Source: Pseudomonas sp. 31-12
GTDB taxonomy: Bacteria; Pseudomonadota; Gammaproteobacteria; Pseudomonadales; Pseudomonadaceae
Reading direction: 5' to 3'
Assembly: GCF_003151075.1 (NCBI RefSeq)
Contig: NZ_CP029482.1
Location: forward strand, 2,232,001-2,296,000
DNA length: 64,000 bases
The notes under the pieces are model-generated. The model saw nothing but the letters and a program-made list of their open reading frames with translations. It did not search any database and was not told the DNA's origin. Both the position numbers and the translations under genes were made by a program. Numbering within the stretch: position 1 is the first letter of the stretch; each line of letters opens with the position of its first letter. Of the stretch, positions 26,139 through 38,031 are shown in pieces.

Positions 26139-29100
26139 GTGCGGCTCAAGTGCATAAAACTGGCAGGGTTCAAATCCTTCGTCGACCCGACCACGGTGAA
26201 CTTCCCGAGCAATATGGCGGCAGTGGTCGGGCCCAATGGCTGCGGCAAGTCGAACATCATCGACGCCGTTCGTTGGGTGATGGGCGAAAGTTCGGCGAAG
26301 AACCTCCGTGGCGAGTCGATGACCGACGTCATCTTCAATGGTTCGACCAGCCGTAAGCCAGTGAGCCAGGCGAGTATCGAGCTGGTGTTCGATAACTCTG
26401 ACGGTACCTTGCTCGGTGAATACGCCGCCTATGCGGAAATTTCCATTCGCCGCAAAGTGACCCGCGACAGCCAGACCACTTACTACCTCAACGGCACCAA
26501 ATGCCGCCGTCGTGACATCACCGACATTTTCCTCGGCACCGGCCTGGGCCCGCGCAGCTATTCGATCATCGAGCAGGGGATGATCTCCAAGCTGATCGAG
26601 TCCAAGCCCGAAGACCTGCGCAACTTCATCGAAGAAGCGGCGGGCATCTCCAAGTACAAGGAACGTCGGCGCGAGACCGAAAACCGTATCCGCCGCACCC
26701 ATGAAAACCTGGCCCGCCTGACTGACCTGCGCGAAGAGCTCGAGCGTCAGCTTGAGCGTTTGCACCGCCAGGCCGAGGCCGCCAAGAAGTATCAGGAATA
26801 CAAAGGCGAGGAGCGTCAGCTCAAGGCCCAGCTGTCGGCCCTGCGCTGGCAGGCGTTGAACGAACAGGTCGGGCAGCGCGAAGCGATCATCGGCAATCAG
26901 GAAGTCACTTTCGAAGCCTTGGTCGCCGAGCAGCGCAATGCCGATGCGGCTATCGAGCGCTTCCGTGACGGGCACCATGACCTGTCAGAGCGCTTCAATC
27001 TGGTGCAGGGACGCTTCTATTCGGTCGGCGGCGACATCGCCCGGGTCGAGCAGAGCATCCAGCACGGTCAGCAGCGCTTGCGGCAATTGCAGGATGATCT
27101 GAAAGAAGCCGAGCGCGCGCGCCTGGAAACCGAATCGCACCTGGGCCACGACCGCACCTTGCTGCTGACCCTCGGCGAAGAGCTGGACATGCTCACGCCG
27201 GAGCAGGAAGTCACCAGCGCCGCCGCCGAAGAAGCCGCCGCCGCGCTGGAAGAATCCGAGACCACCATGCACGCCTGGCAGGAGCAGTGGGACACGTTCA
27301 ACCTGACTGCCGCCGAGCCGCGCCGCCAATCCGAAGTTCAGCAGTCTCGCATTCAGCAACTCGAAACCAGCATGGAGCGTCTGGCCGATCGCCAGAAGCG
27401 CCTTGGCGAAGAGCGCGCGCTGCTCTCGGCGGACCCGGAAGACGCCGCGATCATGGAACTCAGCGAGCAACTGGCCGCGAGCGAAGCGACGCTAGAAGAT
27501 TTGCAGGCCAGCGAAGAAGCCCAGGTCGAGCGCCTTGAGCAACTGCGTCAGGAATTGCAGTTGGCTTTGCAAAATCAGCAGCAGGCCCAAGGCGATTTAC
27601 AGCGCCTTAACGGTCGTCTCGCGTCCCTCGAAGCCTTGCAGCAAGCCGCGCTCGATCCGGGCACCGGCACCGCCGAATGGCTGCGCGAACAGCATCTGGC
27701 AGACCGTCCGCGTCTGGCCGAAGGTTTGAAAGTTGAAGCGGGTTGGGAGCTGGCGGTGGAAACCGTGCTCGGCGCCGACCTGCAAGCGGTGCTGGTGGAT
27801 GACTTCGGCGATTTCGATCTGGCCGGTTTCGCCCAGGGCGATTTGCGTTTGCTCAGCCCGGCCAGCGATGGCGTGCGCGTGCCGGGCAGCCTGCTCGACA
27901 AGGTTGAAGCGCGGATCGATCTGTCGCCGTGGCTGGGGCAGGTGAAACCGGTCGAAAGTCTTGAGCAGGCGTTGGCCCTGCGCAGTCAATTGACTGCCGG
28001 CCAGAGCCTGATCAGTCGCGACGGCTATTGGGTCGGCCGATACTTTCTGCGTGTGCGCCGGGCCAGCGAAGCGGAGAGCGGCGTGCTCGCTCGTGGTCAG
28101 GAAATCCAGCGCCTGAGCATCGAACGCGAAGAGCGCGAAGCCACGGTCGAAACCCTGGAAACCCAACTTCAGAACCTCCGGGCGCAGCAGCGTCAGCAGG
28201 AAAACGGTCGCGAACATCTGCGTCGTTTGCTGCAAGACGAAGCGCGTCAGCAAGGCGAATTGAAAGCCCAGTTGTCTGCCGGCAAAGCCAAGGTTGAGCA
28301 ACTGACGTTGCGTCGTACGCGCCTCGATGAAGAACTCACCGAGCTGGCCGAGCAACGGGCGCTTGAGCACGAAAACATCGGCGAAGCGCGTCTGCAATTG
28401 CAGGAAGCCCTCGACGCCATGGCGCTGGACACCGAGCAGCGTGAGTTGCTGCTGGCCCAACGCGACAGCCTGCGCGAGCGACTTGATCGGGTGCGCCAGG
28501 AAGCCCGGCAGCATAAGGATCACGCTCATCAACTGGCGGTACGCCTCGGCTCGCTCAAGGCGCAACATGACTCGACGCGTCAGGCGCTGGAACGGCTGGA
28601 GATGCAGTCCGAACGCCTGACCGAGAAGCGCGAACAACTGAGTCTCAATCTGGAGGAGGGCGAAGCGCCGCTGGAGGAGTTGCGCCTCAAGCTCGAAGAG
28701 TTGCTCGACAAGCGCATGACCGTCGACGAAGAACTCAAGACCGCGCAGATCGCTATGGAAGACGCCGACCGCGAATTGCGCGATGCGGAAAAACGTCGCA
28801 ACCAGGCCGAGCAGCAATCGCAGTTGATCCGCGGGCAGATGGAAACCCAGCGCATGGAATGGCAAGCCCTGACCGTGCGCCGCAAAACGCTGGAAGATCA
28901 GTTGCTGGAAGACGGCTACGACCTGCATGGCGTGCTCGCCACGCTGACCGCCGAGGCCAGCGAGAAGGACGCCGAAGAAGAACTCGAACGCATTGCCGCG
29001 CGTATTCAGCGCCTCGGTGCGATCAACCTGGCCGCCATCGACGAATACCAGCAACAATCCGAGCGTAAACGTTATCTGGATGCGCAGAATGACGATCTGG

Positions 29101-29627
29101 TGGAAGCACTGGACACCCTCGAGAACGTGATTCGCAAGATCGACAAGGAAACCCGCAACCGCTTCAAGGATACCTTTGATCAGATCAATGGCGGTTTACA
29201 GGCTCTTTTCCCAAAAGTTTTCGGTGGAGGGCGCGCGTATTTGGAACTGACGGGCGAAGATCTACTCGATACAGGGGTAACGATCATGGCGCAGCCGCCA
29301 GGAAAGAAGAACAGCACCATCCATTTGCTCTCCGGTGGCGAAAAAGCCCTGACCGCATTGGCCCTGGTTTTTGCGATCTTCAAGTTGAATCCGGCGCCGT
29401 TCTGCATGCTCGATGAAGTGGATGCACCCCTGGATGACGCTAACGTTGGACGCTACGCACGGTTGGTCAAAGAGATGTCGCAGACGGTGCAGTTCATCTA
29501 CATCACCCACAACAAGATCGCCATGGAAATGGCTGAACAATTGATGGGTGTGACGATGCACGAACCGGGTTGCTCGCGTCTGGTAGCAGTGGATGTCGAG
29601 GAGGCGATGGCGATGGTGGAGGCCTGA
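26139..29627 (+). CDS. smc: Chromosome segregation protein SMC
   Basis: 1162 aa. An ABC-type ATPase organising the chromosome. Walker A VVGPNGCGKSNIIDAVRW is at about 26-42, followed by coiled coil (about 165-500), a hinge around 515-650, coiled coil again, then the signature LLSGGEKALTALAL and Walker B FCMLDEVDAPLDD near residue 1090. The start is a GTG at 26139, which gives the conserved MRLKCIKLAGFKSF N-terminus; no ATG fits. Only two bases separate it from the GntR gene. The 258 bases after it up to zipA show no gene. Confidence 0.97.
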   Translation: MRLKCIKLAGFKSFVDPTTVNFPSNMAAVVGPNGCGKSNIIDAVRWVMGESSAKNLRGESMTDVIFNGSTSRKPVSQASIELVFDNSDGTLLGEYAAYAEISIRRKVTRDSQTTYYLNGTKCRRRDITDIFLGTGLGPRSYSIIEQGMISKLIESKPEDLRNFIEEAAGISKYKERRRETENRIRRTHENLARLTDLREELERQLERLHRQAEAAKKYQEYKGEERQLKAQLSALRWQALNEQVGQREAIIGNQEVTFEALVAEQRNADAAIERFRDGHHDLSERFNLVQGRFYSVGGDIARVEQSIQHGQQRLRQLQDDLKEAERARLETESHLGHDRTLLLTLGEELDMLTPEQEVTSAAAEEAAAALEESETTMHAWQEQWDTFNLTAAEPRRQSEVQQSRIQQLETSMERLADRQKRLGEERALLSADPEDAAIMELSEQLAASEATLEDLQASEEAQVERLEQLRQELQLALQNQQQAQGDLQRLNGRLASLEALQQAALDPGTGTAEWLREQHLADRPRLAEGLKVEAGWELAVETVLGADLQAVLVDDFGDFDLAGFAQGDLRLLSPASDGVRVPGSLLDKVEARIDLSPWLGQVKPVESLEQALALRSQLTAGQSLISRDGYWVGRYFLRVRRASEAESGVLARGQEIQRLSIEREEREATVETLETQLQNLRAQQRQQENGREHLRRLLQDEARQQGELKAQLSAGKAKVEQLTLRRTRLDEELTELAEQRALEHENIGEARLQLQEALDAMALDTEQRELLLAQRDSLRERLDRVRQEARQHKDHAHQLAVRLGSLKAQHDSTRQALERLEMQSERLTEKREQLSLNLEEGEAPLEELRLKLEELLDKRMTVDEELKTAQIAMEDADRELRDAEKRRNQAEQQSQLIRGQMETQRMEWQALTVRRKTLEDQLLEDGYDLHGVLATLTAEASEKDAEEELERIAARIQRLGAINLAAIDEYQQQSERKRYLDAQNDDLVEALDTLENVIRKIDKETRNRFKDTFDQINGGLQALFPKVFGGGRAYLELTGEDLLDTGVTIMAQPPGKKNSTIHLLSGGEKALTALALVFAIFKLNPAPFCMLDEVDAPLDDANVGRYARLVKEMSQTVQFIYITHNKIAMEMAEQLMGVTMHEPGCSRLVAVDVEEAMAMVEA

Positions 29628-29885
29628 GTCGGCGCTTGTAGGGCAAGTATTTTGGGTCTGTAGGACTTTTTTACCTGTCTTGACTTGCTGGCCAATCGAC
29701 ATATTCGCGCAAGCCGGTGTGACAGACGGTGTAAAGTTGCCTTTGGTCGTGCTAGTTTAATGTCAATTTTTCGTATACGTGGGCAAAACGCCTGTCAGAA
29801 CATAGAGTTGGCGCCACGTTTTAAAGCGGTTTACGAGTTGTAAACCCCTTATTTTTCAGCATTTTTTATAGAGGCACGGGATTAC

Positions 29886-30740
29886 ATGGAAATCGGTCTG
29901 CGCGAGTGGCTGATCGTCATCGGCATTATTGTCATTGCCGGTATTCTTTTCGATGGCTGGCGTCGCATGCGCGGCGGCAAGGGAAAACTGAAATTCCGTC
30001 TTGACCGAAGTTTGTCCAATCTGCCGGACGAGGACACCAGCGCCGAGCTGTTGGGCCCGCCCCGCGTGCTGGACACGCATAAAGAACCACAACTGGACGA
30101 GCACGATCTGCCGTCGGTGAGCATGCCTGCCCGTGAACCGCGTGAGTCGGGTTCCAAGCGCGGCAAGCGTGGCCACGGCGAACCTTCCCAGGGTGACATG
30201 AACCTCAGCCTGGACCTGGACGGCGGCCCGAGCTTCAGCAGCCGTGACGACGATTTCCCGGATGACACCAAGTCCTCGCCTTCGGTCAGCGACAAGGAAC
30301 AACCGCAAGCCGAAGAAGTGCTGGTGATCAGCGTGATCTGCCGTGACGCTGCCGGCTTCAAGGGCCCGGCGCTGTTGCAGAACATTCTGGAAAGCGGCCT
30401 GCGTTTCGGCGAGATGGATATTTTCCACCGCCACGAAAGCATGGCCGGCAACGGTGAAGTCCTGTTCTCCATGGCCAATGCGGTCAAGCCGGGCATCTTT
30501 GATCTGGACGACATCGACCACTTCAGCACGCCGGCGGTGAGCTTCTTCCTCGGCCTGCCAGGCCCGCGTCATCCGAAGCAAGCCTTCGACGTGATGGTGG
30601 CCGCGGCGCGCAAACTGTCCCAGGAGTTGAACGGCGAACTGAAAGACGACCAGCGCAGCGTGCTGACCGCCCAGACGATTGAGCATTACCGTCAGCGTAT
30701 CGTTGAGTTCGAACGTCGCGCCCTGACCCAGAAGCGTTGA
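29886..30740 (+). CDS. zipA: Cell division protein ZipA
   Basis: 284 aa. Inner-membrane protein that tethers FtsZ at the septum. An N-terminal membrane anchor ([24 protein letters not shown], about 5-22) is followed by a charged, disordered linker (25-140) and the C-terminal FtsZ-binding domain (about 145-280; [34 protein letters not shown]). Gene order smc-zipA-ligA is typical of Pseudomonas. Confidence 0.96.
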   Translation: MEIGLREWLIVIGIIVIAGILFDGWRRMRGGKGKLKFRLDRSLSNLPDEDTSAELLGPPRVLDTHKEPQLDEHDLPSVSMPAREPRESGSKRGKRGHGEPSQGDMNLSLDLDGGPSFSSRDDDFPDDTKSSPSVSDKEQPQAEEVLVISVICRDAAGFKGPALLQNILESGLRFGEMDIFHRHESMAGNGEVLFSMANAVKPGIFDLDDIDHFSTPAVSFFLGLPGPRHPKQAFDVMVAAARKLSQELNGELKDDQRSVLTAQTIEHYRQRIVEFERRALTQKR

Positions 30741-30750
30741 TTCAAAACGA

Positions 30751-30776
30751 AGCTCTCTATGTCAGGAGAGCTTTTT
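30751..30776 (+). terminator. Terminator of zipA
   Basis: AGCTCTC and GAGAGCT form the stem, followed by five T, ten bases after the stop codon. Confidence 0.85.
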
Positions 30777-30892
30777 GTGGCGAGGGAGCTTGCTCCCGCT
30801 GGGCTGCGAAGCAGCCCCCTTCATTCAGACACACCGCAATCGCTGGTTTTACGACGGTTTCGCCGCCGAGCGGGAGCAAGCTCCCTCGCCAC
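30777..30892. repeat. REPIN
   Basis: GTGGCGAGGGAGCTTGCTCCCGC and GCGGGAGCAAGCTCCCTCGCCAC in inverse orientation, between zipA and ligA. Confidence 0.9.
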
Positions 30893-30929
30893 AGAACATG
30901 CGTCGTTACGCTATTGTTTAGAAGATTGA

Positions 30930-33326
<2,397 letters not shown>

Positions 33327-33336
33327 CACTGAACTT

Positions 33337-33467
33337 GTGGTGAGGGGATTTATCCCCGTTCGACGACGAAGTCGTCGCAAGGCCGTTGCCCGCAATCTGT
33401 CTGTGATAATGCGGTTGCCGGATCTGGGGTTGCTTCGCAACCCAACGGGGATAAATCCCCTCGCCAC
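33337..33467. repeat. REPIN
   Basis: GTGGTGAGGGGATTTATCCCC and GGGGATAAATCCCCTCGCCAC in inverse orientation, between ligA and the metallopeptidase gene. Same subtype as the copy at 8396. Confidence 0.9.
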
Positions 33468-33554
33468 AAAAGCAATGCACGCAGGTGTGTTCTCGTGGGA
33501 ACGATCTTCGCTGGGGAATGATCTAGTCTTGGCAAGCCCCAGGGAGAGATCGTC

Positions 33555-34721
33555 ATGTACCGCTTCTTCGAACAGCTCAGCTCACGCATCGCCGCGCCCT
33601 TCGTGGGTGAAAGTACGCGCAACAGCAAGGTCTGGCATTGCCGCTGCGGGCAGTCGCTGTTCTTTCGAAACAGCCAGTGCCTGGCCTGTTCGGCAGCGTT
33701 GGGCTATCAGCCGGAGCAAAGTCGCTTGTCCTCGCTGCAACCAGGCTTGCAAGCGGATACCTGGTTGCTCGACGCCGACCCCGAAGCCGGTCTGTTCCGG
33801 CGCTGCGCCAACCTCGATTCCCCCGCCGCGTGTAATTGGCTGCTGCCGGCCAATGACCACGATGCGTTGTGCATCGCCTGTAGCCTGAATCGCACCATCC
33901 CTGATCTGTCGATTGCCGAAAACCACGAACGCTGGCGCCAGGTCGAAACCGCCAAGCGTCGCCTGGTCGCGCAGTTGATCGGCCTGGGGTTGCAGGTGAT
34001 TCCCAAAACCGTCGACGAGCAAACCGGTCTGGCCTTCGATTTCATCGGTGTCGACCTTGAAGGCAAACCGCCGACCACGGGTCACGCCAACGGCCTGATC
34101 ACCCTTGATATCAAGGAAGCCGACGACGCCCACCGTGAAAAGGTCCGGGTGCAAATGCACGAGCCTTATCGCACGCTGCTCGGGCATTTTCGTCATGAGG
34201 TCGGTCATTACTACTGGGATCGGCTGATCGCCAACAGTCACTGGCTGGAACCATTTCGCGGGCTGTTCGGCGACGAGCGTGTCAGCTACGCCGACGCCCT
34301 CGAACGCCATTATCAGCAAGGCGCGCCGCTCGACTGGCAGCACCAGTGCGTCAGTGCCTACGCCACCATGCATCCGTGGGAAGACTGGGCGGAAACCTGG
34401 GCGCATTACCTGCACATGATGGACGCGGTGGACACCGCGCTGGGGTTCGGCATGAGCGCGCGGGAAATGGACTTCGACTACCAGCCGTTTCCGTCCAGCA
34501 CGCTCTACGATCCGCAGCATCCCGGCGGCGCGGCGTTTCTGTCGTTCGTCAACGCATGGATCGAACTGGCCGGCATGCTCAATGAATTGTCGCGCAGCAT
34601 GGGCCAGCCCGATTTCTACCCATTCGTCCTGCCGCCGGCAGTGATTACCAAGCTGCACTTCATCCATCTGGTGATCCAGCAAGAGGGCGGCAGGGCGGAT
34701 GAAGTGTTGCAAGCGCAGTAG
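33555..34721 (+). CDS. Putative zinc-binding metallopeptidase with N-terminal zinc ribbons
   Basis: 388 aa, no signal peptide. The N-terminal about 120 residues hold Cys pairs (CRCGQSLFFRNSQCLAC, later CNWLLPANDHDALCIAC) that look like zinc ribbons. The peptidase part has HEVGHYYW (HExxH, about residue 215) and a downstream EDWAETWAHYLHMMD that could supply a third ligand. It matches a family annotated as putative zinc-binding metallopeptidase; substrate unknown. Monocistronic, just upstream of ffs. Confidence 0.8.
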   Translation: MYRFFEQLSSRIAAPFVGESTRNSKVWHCRCGQSLFFRNSQCLACSAALGYQPEQSRLSSLQPGLQADTWLLDADPEAGLFRRCANLDSPAACNWLLPANDHDALCIACSLNRTIPDLSIAENHERWRQVETAKRRLVAQLIGLGLQVIPKTVDEQTGLAFDFIGVDLEGKPPTTGHANGLITLDIKEADDAHREKVRVQMHEPYRTLLGHFRHEVGHYYWDRLIANSHWLEPFRGLFGDERVSYADALERHYQQGAPLDWQHQCVSAYATMHPWEDWAETWAHYLHMMDAVDTALGFGMSAREMDFDYQPFPSSTLYDPQHPGGAAFLSFVNAWIELAGMLNELSRSMGQPDFYPFVLPPAVITKLHFIHLVIQQEGGRADEVLQAQ

Positions 34722-34763
34722 CAAGTGCTTGAGCACCTTCATATTTTTAATCCGTCCGAACGG

Positions 34764-34791
34764 TTGTAACTTCGTCTCAGATAGGTACAAT
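34764..34791 (+). promoter_or_regulatory. Promoter of ffs
   Basis: A -35-like TTGTAA (34764-34769) and a -10-like TACAAT (34786-34791) with 16-base spacing, followed by a GC-rich start region. The mature RNA begins about 25 bases after the expected start site. Confidence 0.6.
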
Positions 34792-34822
34792 GGCGCGGCT
34801 CGCCGTCAGGTGAGCGTCGTTA

Positions 34823-34935
34823 TGGTGACCCCATCGGTCCCCCCGCAACGATTACCCGTGAACCTGGTCAGATCCGGAAGGAAGCAGCCACAGCGGGAAC
34901 ATTGTGTGCCGGGGTGTGGCTGGTGGGGTTACCAC
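34823..34935 (+). ncRNA. ffs: Signal recognition particle 4.5S RNA (intact copy, chimeric with island)
   Basis: The SRP core is unmistakable: GGTCAGATCCGGAAGGAAGCAGCC with the GGAAG tetraloop region and the AGCAGCCA internal loop (34866-34890). The 5' end TGGTGACCCCA (34823-34833) pairs with TGGGGTTACCA at the 3' end, giving a closed hairpin of about 113 nt. Its last few bases (ACCACC) come from the island side of the integration site; the original chromosomal end (GCCTCC) is now at 46975-46980. The RNA partners Ffh in membrane-protein targeting. Confidence 0.95.
34841..34930 (+). repeat. attL: 90-bp ffs direct repeat at left end of island
   Basis: Identical base for base to 46885-46974. Begins CCCCGCAACGATTACCCGTG and ends GGCTGGTGGGGTT; the flanks differ on both sides. 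This is the left boundary of the island inserted in ffs. Confidence 0.93.
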
Positions 34936-35186
34936 CTATTTCTAAGTCCTTGATTTTACAAGGATTTGTCAGTCAAAAATCTCGAAGTGTGACAGCGCTT
35001 AGGTACACCTAAGTGGTGCACTGTGCTGGCGATTTTACCTCGAACATTTCTCTCTCGCCATCAAAGCCGTTCAGGTTGCATTGTCATCGTTGAATTCTCG
35101 GTGGTTGAGCGAGGGAATTCATAACTCCTTCGTGGTCTTGAAGACGTATAAGGGGCAAATCCCTATCTCTTGACCATGTATAGAAA

Positions 35187-35218
35187 AGCCCCGAAGATCA
35201 AAGTCTTCGGGGCTTTTT
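35187..35218 (+). terminator. Strong intrinsic terminator downstream of ffs
   Basis: AAGCCCCGAAGA and TCTTCGGGGCTT form the stem around a short loop, followed by a T run. It would end transcripts that read through ffs, or those of a small RNA starting in the 250 bases before it. The stem also has A-rich sequence on its left side, so it may work in both directions. Confidence 0.85.
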
Positions 35219-35281
35219 CGTTTTTGCATCGTGCGTAAAATTGACCAGCAAAAATTTTAGGATCGGGGAAATTTTGGGTTT

Positions 35282-35590
35282 CTATTTTTTTTGATCGGCC
35301 ATGCCTATAAAAAGGGACCCATTAGCCCCTTTACGCCTTTTCTGACAGCATGTAGTCGGGTGCCCGGCCCGTTCAAAGGCTATCGGCGTTACGACACCTC
35401 GGGTGCAGGTGAGCCGTTGATGTGGACGGCACTGCGGCTGAGACGACATCGTTAACCTTTGCTGGTAGCGGCTTGCGGTTATCAGTCTGGTTGCATCTAC
35501 ATAGGTCGTTGGGCGAGCCGTAGCATCGCTCCGCCGTGGATCGCTGCTGTTGGATGGCAAGGGGCAGGGAACAACAGCTTCACCTTCCAA
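35282..35590 (-). CDS. Doubtful open reading frame at the island's left end
   Basis: 102 aa, not recognised. Rich in Arg, Thr, Cys and Pro, with no membrane segment and no domain I can name. Its GC content is closer to the chromosome than to the CBASS genes that follow. It could be a remnant of an older element or a chance frame. No clear ribosome binding site was seen. Confidence 0.25.
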   Translation of the reverse strand: MEGEAVVPCPLPSNSSDPRRSDATARPTTYVDATRLITASRYQQRLTMSSQPQCRPHQRLTCTRGVVTPIAFERAGHPTTCCQKRRKGANGSLFIGMADQKK

Positions 35591-35824
35591 TCGGGCTCAC
35601 AGCAGCTAACACTCTTTGAGTTTTGCCAATGACGTGATGAGGTGAAGCGCGTCTATCGACTGGATGTGGTTGTGAACAGTTTTTTCCCTGGACACGCAGT
35701 GATGGAATTTTTTACTAAATTCTGAGATGTTATCTCCCGCTTAGGCTTTCACTGCTTAAGTTCCAACGTCTGAGTTTTTCATAACGGATGATGGAATATA
35801 ACGGAACTGCATGGAGCAAATATA

Positions 35825-37186
35825 ATGGGTGGTTGTTCGGCGCTTTTCTATGATTCAGATAATCAAAATACCCTATTCTCGCGGATATCTCTTTCAGATA
35901 AACAGTTAAAAACTGCACGTGAAGGGCGAGATGCTTTATTGGGGTTTGTAAAGCCAAAACTTTCTGAGGTTTTTGATGTTGAAGTCAAACATTGGATACA
36001 AGGTTCTCTAAAGAATCATACTTTGATTAGGCCAACATCAAAATTCGAAGAGTTTGATATTGATGTTGGTCTTTACTTGATTGGGGAAGGTGATGAGTCG
36101 GGTATTGATGCTGTTGATATTAAATCTGATTTGCATGATGCGATAGTTGATTATTGTCAGTTTGATTCCAATGCACGTGTGCCTGAAGAAGTAAAAGAGC
36201 GTTGCGAGCGAGTTGTGTTTTCTGGTGATTTTCATATTGATATGCCAATGTATTATTTTAATTCTCAAAATGATACTGTGGTTTTGGCAACAGAAAATGG
36301 TTGGGAACATAGTGATCCAAAAGGTTTTCAAGACTGGTTCGATAACAGCGTCGGTGTTTCTCAGCGACCAATCGTGCGACGTATTATAAAATATCTGAAG
36401 GCATGGGCCTCGCTGAAGGCGAACTCATCGCTTGCTAAACCACTTTCATCTATGGCATTGACGATACTCGTTGTAGAATTTATAGAACTTATAGGTTCTT
36501 CTGATGATGAGTCGGACTTTGCCGCAGCTGCGCAAAAGATTGTAAACTGTATTTTAGAGTCTGAAAGTGTAATTAATCCACTTACTGGGTCGGATATCCT
36601 ATCGTTTTCAAAGGCTGATATTGACTATTGGCGTCCGCATTTGCTGGAACTTGAAGAGGTCAGTAACTCTGCAATGAGGATTGAGGATGCATTTGCATCA
36701 TTCTATCTCTGGGAACGTATATTCGGTCATATGCTGCCGCCGATAAACGAAGCTGCAATTGCTGGCGGGAAAACAGGCTTGCCAGCAGTTACATCACCTG
36801 CTCTTACAGAAGTTAGGCATTACGATTCAAAAGGTATTTTGCTGTCTTCTGAAGTGACTTCGTCAGTAATTTGTTATAAGAATGAATCGCTTTCGTTTAG
36901 GGTGTTTAACTTCAATGAGTATCATCCCGATGCAAGTATAACTTGGATCGTTCGTAACCAAGGGGGAGATGCAGCGGACTCTAATGATCTTGGGCACAAT
37001 ACACCTCTGAGTATCAGTGAAGAAATATCGCGAAATTGTGCTTATACAGGTGTTCACTATATGGATGCTACAGTGGTATATCGAGGGCAGGTGCTTGGTA
37101 TTGGGAAGGTTAAAGTAAATATCCAGCCCTACAATAGGCCCGTGAAAAATCCAATTAGAAGAAGAATTTATAAAGGAGGTCGCTAA
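35825..37186 (+). CDS. CBASS cyclic-oligonucleotide synthase (CD-NTase) with AGS-C sensor domain
   Basis: 453 aa. It has the CD-NTase active-site pattern GS (Gly60-Ser61) followed by EFDIDVG with metal-binding Asp78 and Asp80, and a third acid at Asp139 in FHIDMP. Residues about 320-440 look like the AGS-C (adenylyl/guanylyl and SMODS C-terminal) sensor domain, a beta-rich module ending in GIGKVKVNI. In CBASS such enzymes make a cyclic nucleotide signal on phage infection. The clade and product cannot be read from the sequence. The start at 35825 has GGAG upstream. Its stop overlaps the start of the effector gene (TAATG). GC is low (about 40 percent by eye). Confidence 0.85.
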   Translation: MGGCSALFYDSDNQNTLFSRISLSDKQLKTAREGRDALLGFVKPKLSEVFDVEVKHWIQGSLKNHTLIRPTSKFEEFDIDVGLYLIGEGDESGIDAVDIKSDLHDAIVDYCQFDSNARVPEEVKERCERVVFSGDFHIDMPMYYFNSQNDTVVLATENGWEHSDPKGFQDWFDNSVGVSQRPIVRRIIKYLKAWASLKANSSLAKPLSSMALTILVVEFIELIGSSDDESDFAAAAQKIVNCILESESVINPLTGSDILSFSKADIDYWRPHLLELEEVSNSAMRIEDAFASFYLWERIFGHMLPPINEAAIAGGKTGLPAVTSPALTEVRHYDSKGILLSSEVTSSVICYKNESLSFRVFNFNEYHPDASITWIVRNQGGDAADSNDLGHNTPLSISEEISRNCAYTGVHYMDATVVYRGQVLGIGKVKVNIQPYNRPVKNPIRRRIYKGGR

Positions 37187-37821
37187 TGTGGGATTTGTTA
37201 TCTATGAAAGCAAAATCCACTATTGTTGCTTTGTTTACCGCAATATTTGTTTTGGCTTATCCGATTTTGAATATTGGCGTTCCTGATGTTAAATATGAAA
37301 TTGCCACTGTAAACAGTATTTCAAAATTCGTGTCTCTTTTGACTGCTTATTGGACTTTCATCTATTTGTTTTTTAGATTTTTTGGTATGTTTCTTTGGTC
37401 GATACCAGGTCTTTCTAATATTTTGAATAAATATGTTGGTCCAGATCTGCGTGGAGGGTGGACCGCTGACTTTCAATTCAAAGGAGTTAATGGTCAGTCA
37501 CTTTCAAAAATACTGAGATTTGAAATTACTATGTCGGTTTTTCATTTTTCAATGTCAATGATTTCTGATGATGAATATTCAACTAGTCACGTTGTGTTAT
37601 CTCGTATTCTAAAAGATGAGATATTCGGTTCGTACGTACTTTACTATGTTTTTGAAAGTGAGGTTGTTAAGCCTCTTGAAACGGACGTAAACTCGTTTCA
37701 AGGTGGTGCAAAACTTCGGGTTAAAAGCGGAACGGTTTTGACTGGTACGTACTGGACGAATCGTAATTGGCAGAATCGCATGCAAACAGCGGGCTGTATT
37801 AAGCTTGTTCGAAATGTGTAG
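37186..37821 (+). CDS. Cap15-like CBASS effector (two transmembrane segments plus beta-barrel)
   Basis: 211 aa. Two membrane segments (about 12-32 and 46-70) are followed by a soluble beta-rich domain (85-211) beginning GPDLRGGW and ending LTGTYWTNR...GCIKLVR. This layout matches Cap15, whose lipocalin-like barrel binds the cyclic nucleotide and triggers inner-membrane disruption and cell death. Translationally coupled to the CD-NTase by a one-base overlap. An alternative start at 37204 (MKAKSTIV) would give 205 aa. With no Cap2/Cap3 genes nearby this is a type I layout. Confidence 0.8.
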   Translation: MWDLLSMKAKSTIVALFTAIFVLAYPILNIGVPDVKYEIATVNSISKFVSLLTAYWTFIYLFFRFFGMFLWSIPGLSNILNKYVGPDLRGGWTADFQFKGVNGQSLSKILRFEITMSVFHFSMSMISDDEYSTSHVVLSRILKDEIFGSYVLYYVFESEVVKPLETDVNSFQGGAKLRVKSGTVLTGTYWTNRNWQNRMQTAGCIKLVRNV

Positions 37822-38031
37822 CCGATCTGAAAATGCAGCCCCAGCATGACCTGCCTCGCTGCTGGATATGAAGCAGGTAGCGTTGATTCTACCTAAAATA
37901 GATCGATTGGTCCTAGGTAGTTGGACTAATATCTATACTGTATCTGTAGATTCTTTTGTTTGAATGCGATGCTGAATATAGAATTTTTTTAAATTGTGTT
38001 GTTCAACTAGAAGTGCATAGGAGCAAGGCTT

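Larger units (their letters stand above)
34936..35824. other. Left-end non-coding stretch of the island
   Basis: About 890 bases without a convincing gene. Seen here: a hairpin just after ffs (34942-34967, AAGTCCTTG/CAAGGATTT), one GTGTGACA integrase-type motif (34987-34994), an inverted repeat CTTAGGT-AC-ACCTAAG (34998-35013), a strong terminator (35187-35218), a doubtful minus-strand open frame (35282-35590), and an AT-rich stretch before the CBASS operon that should hold its promoter. Confidence 0.6.
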
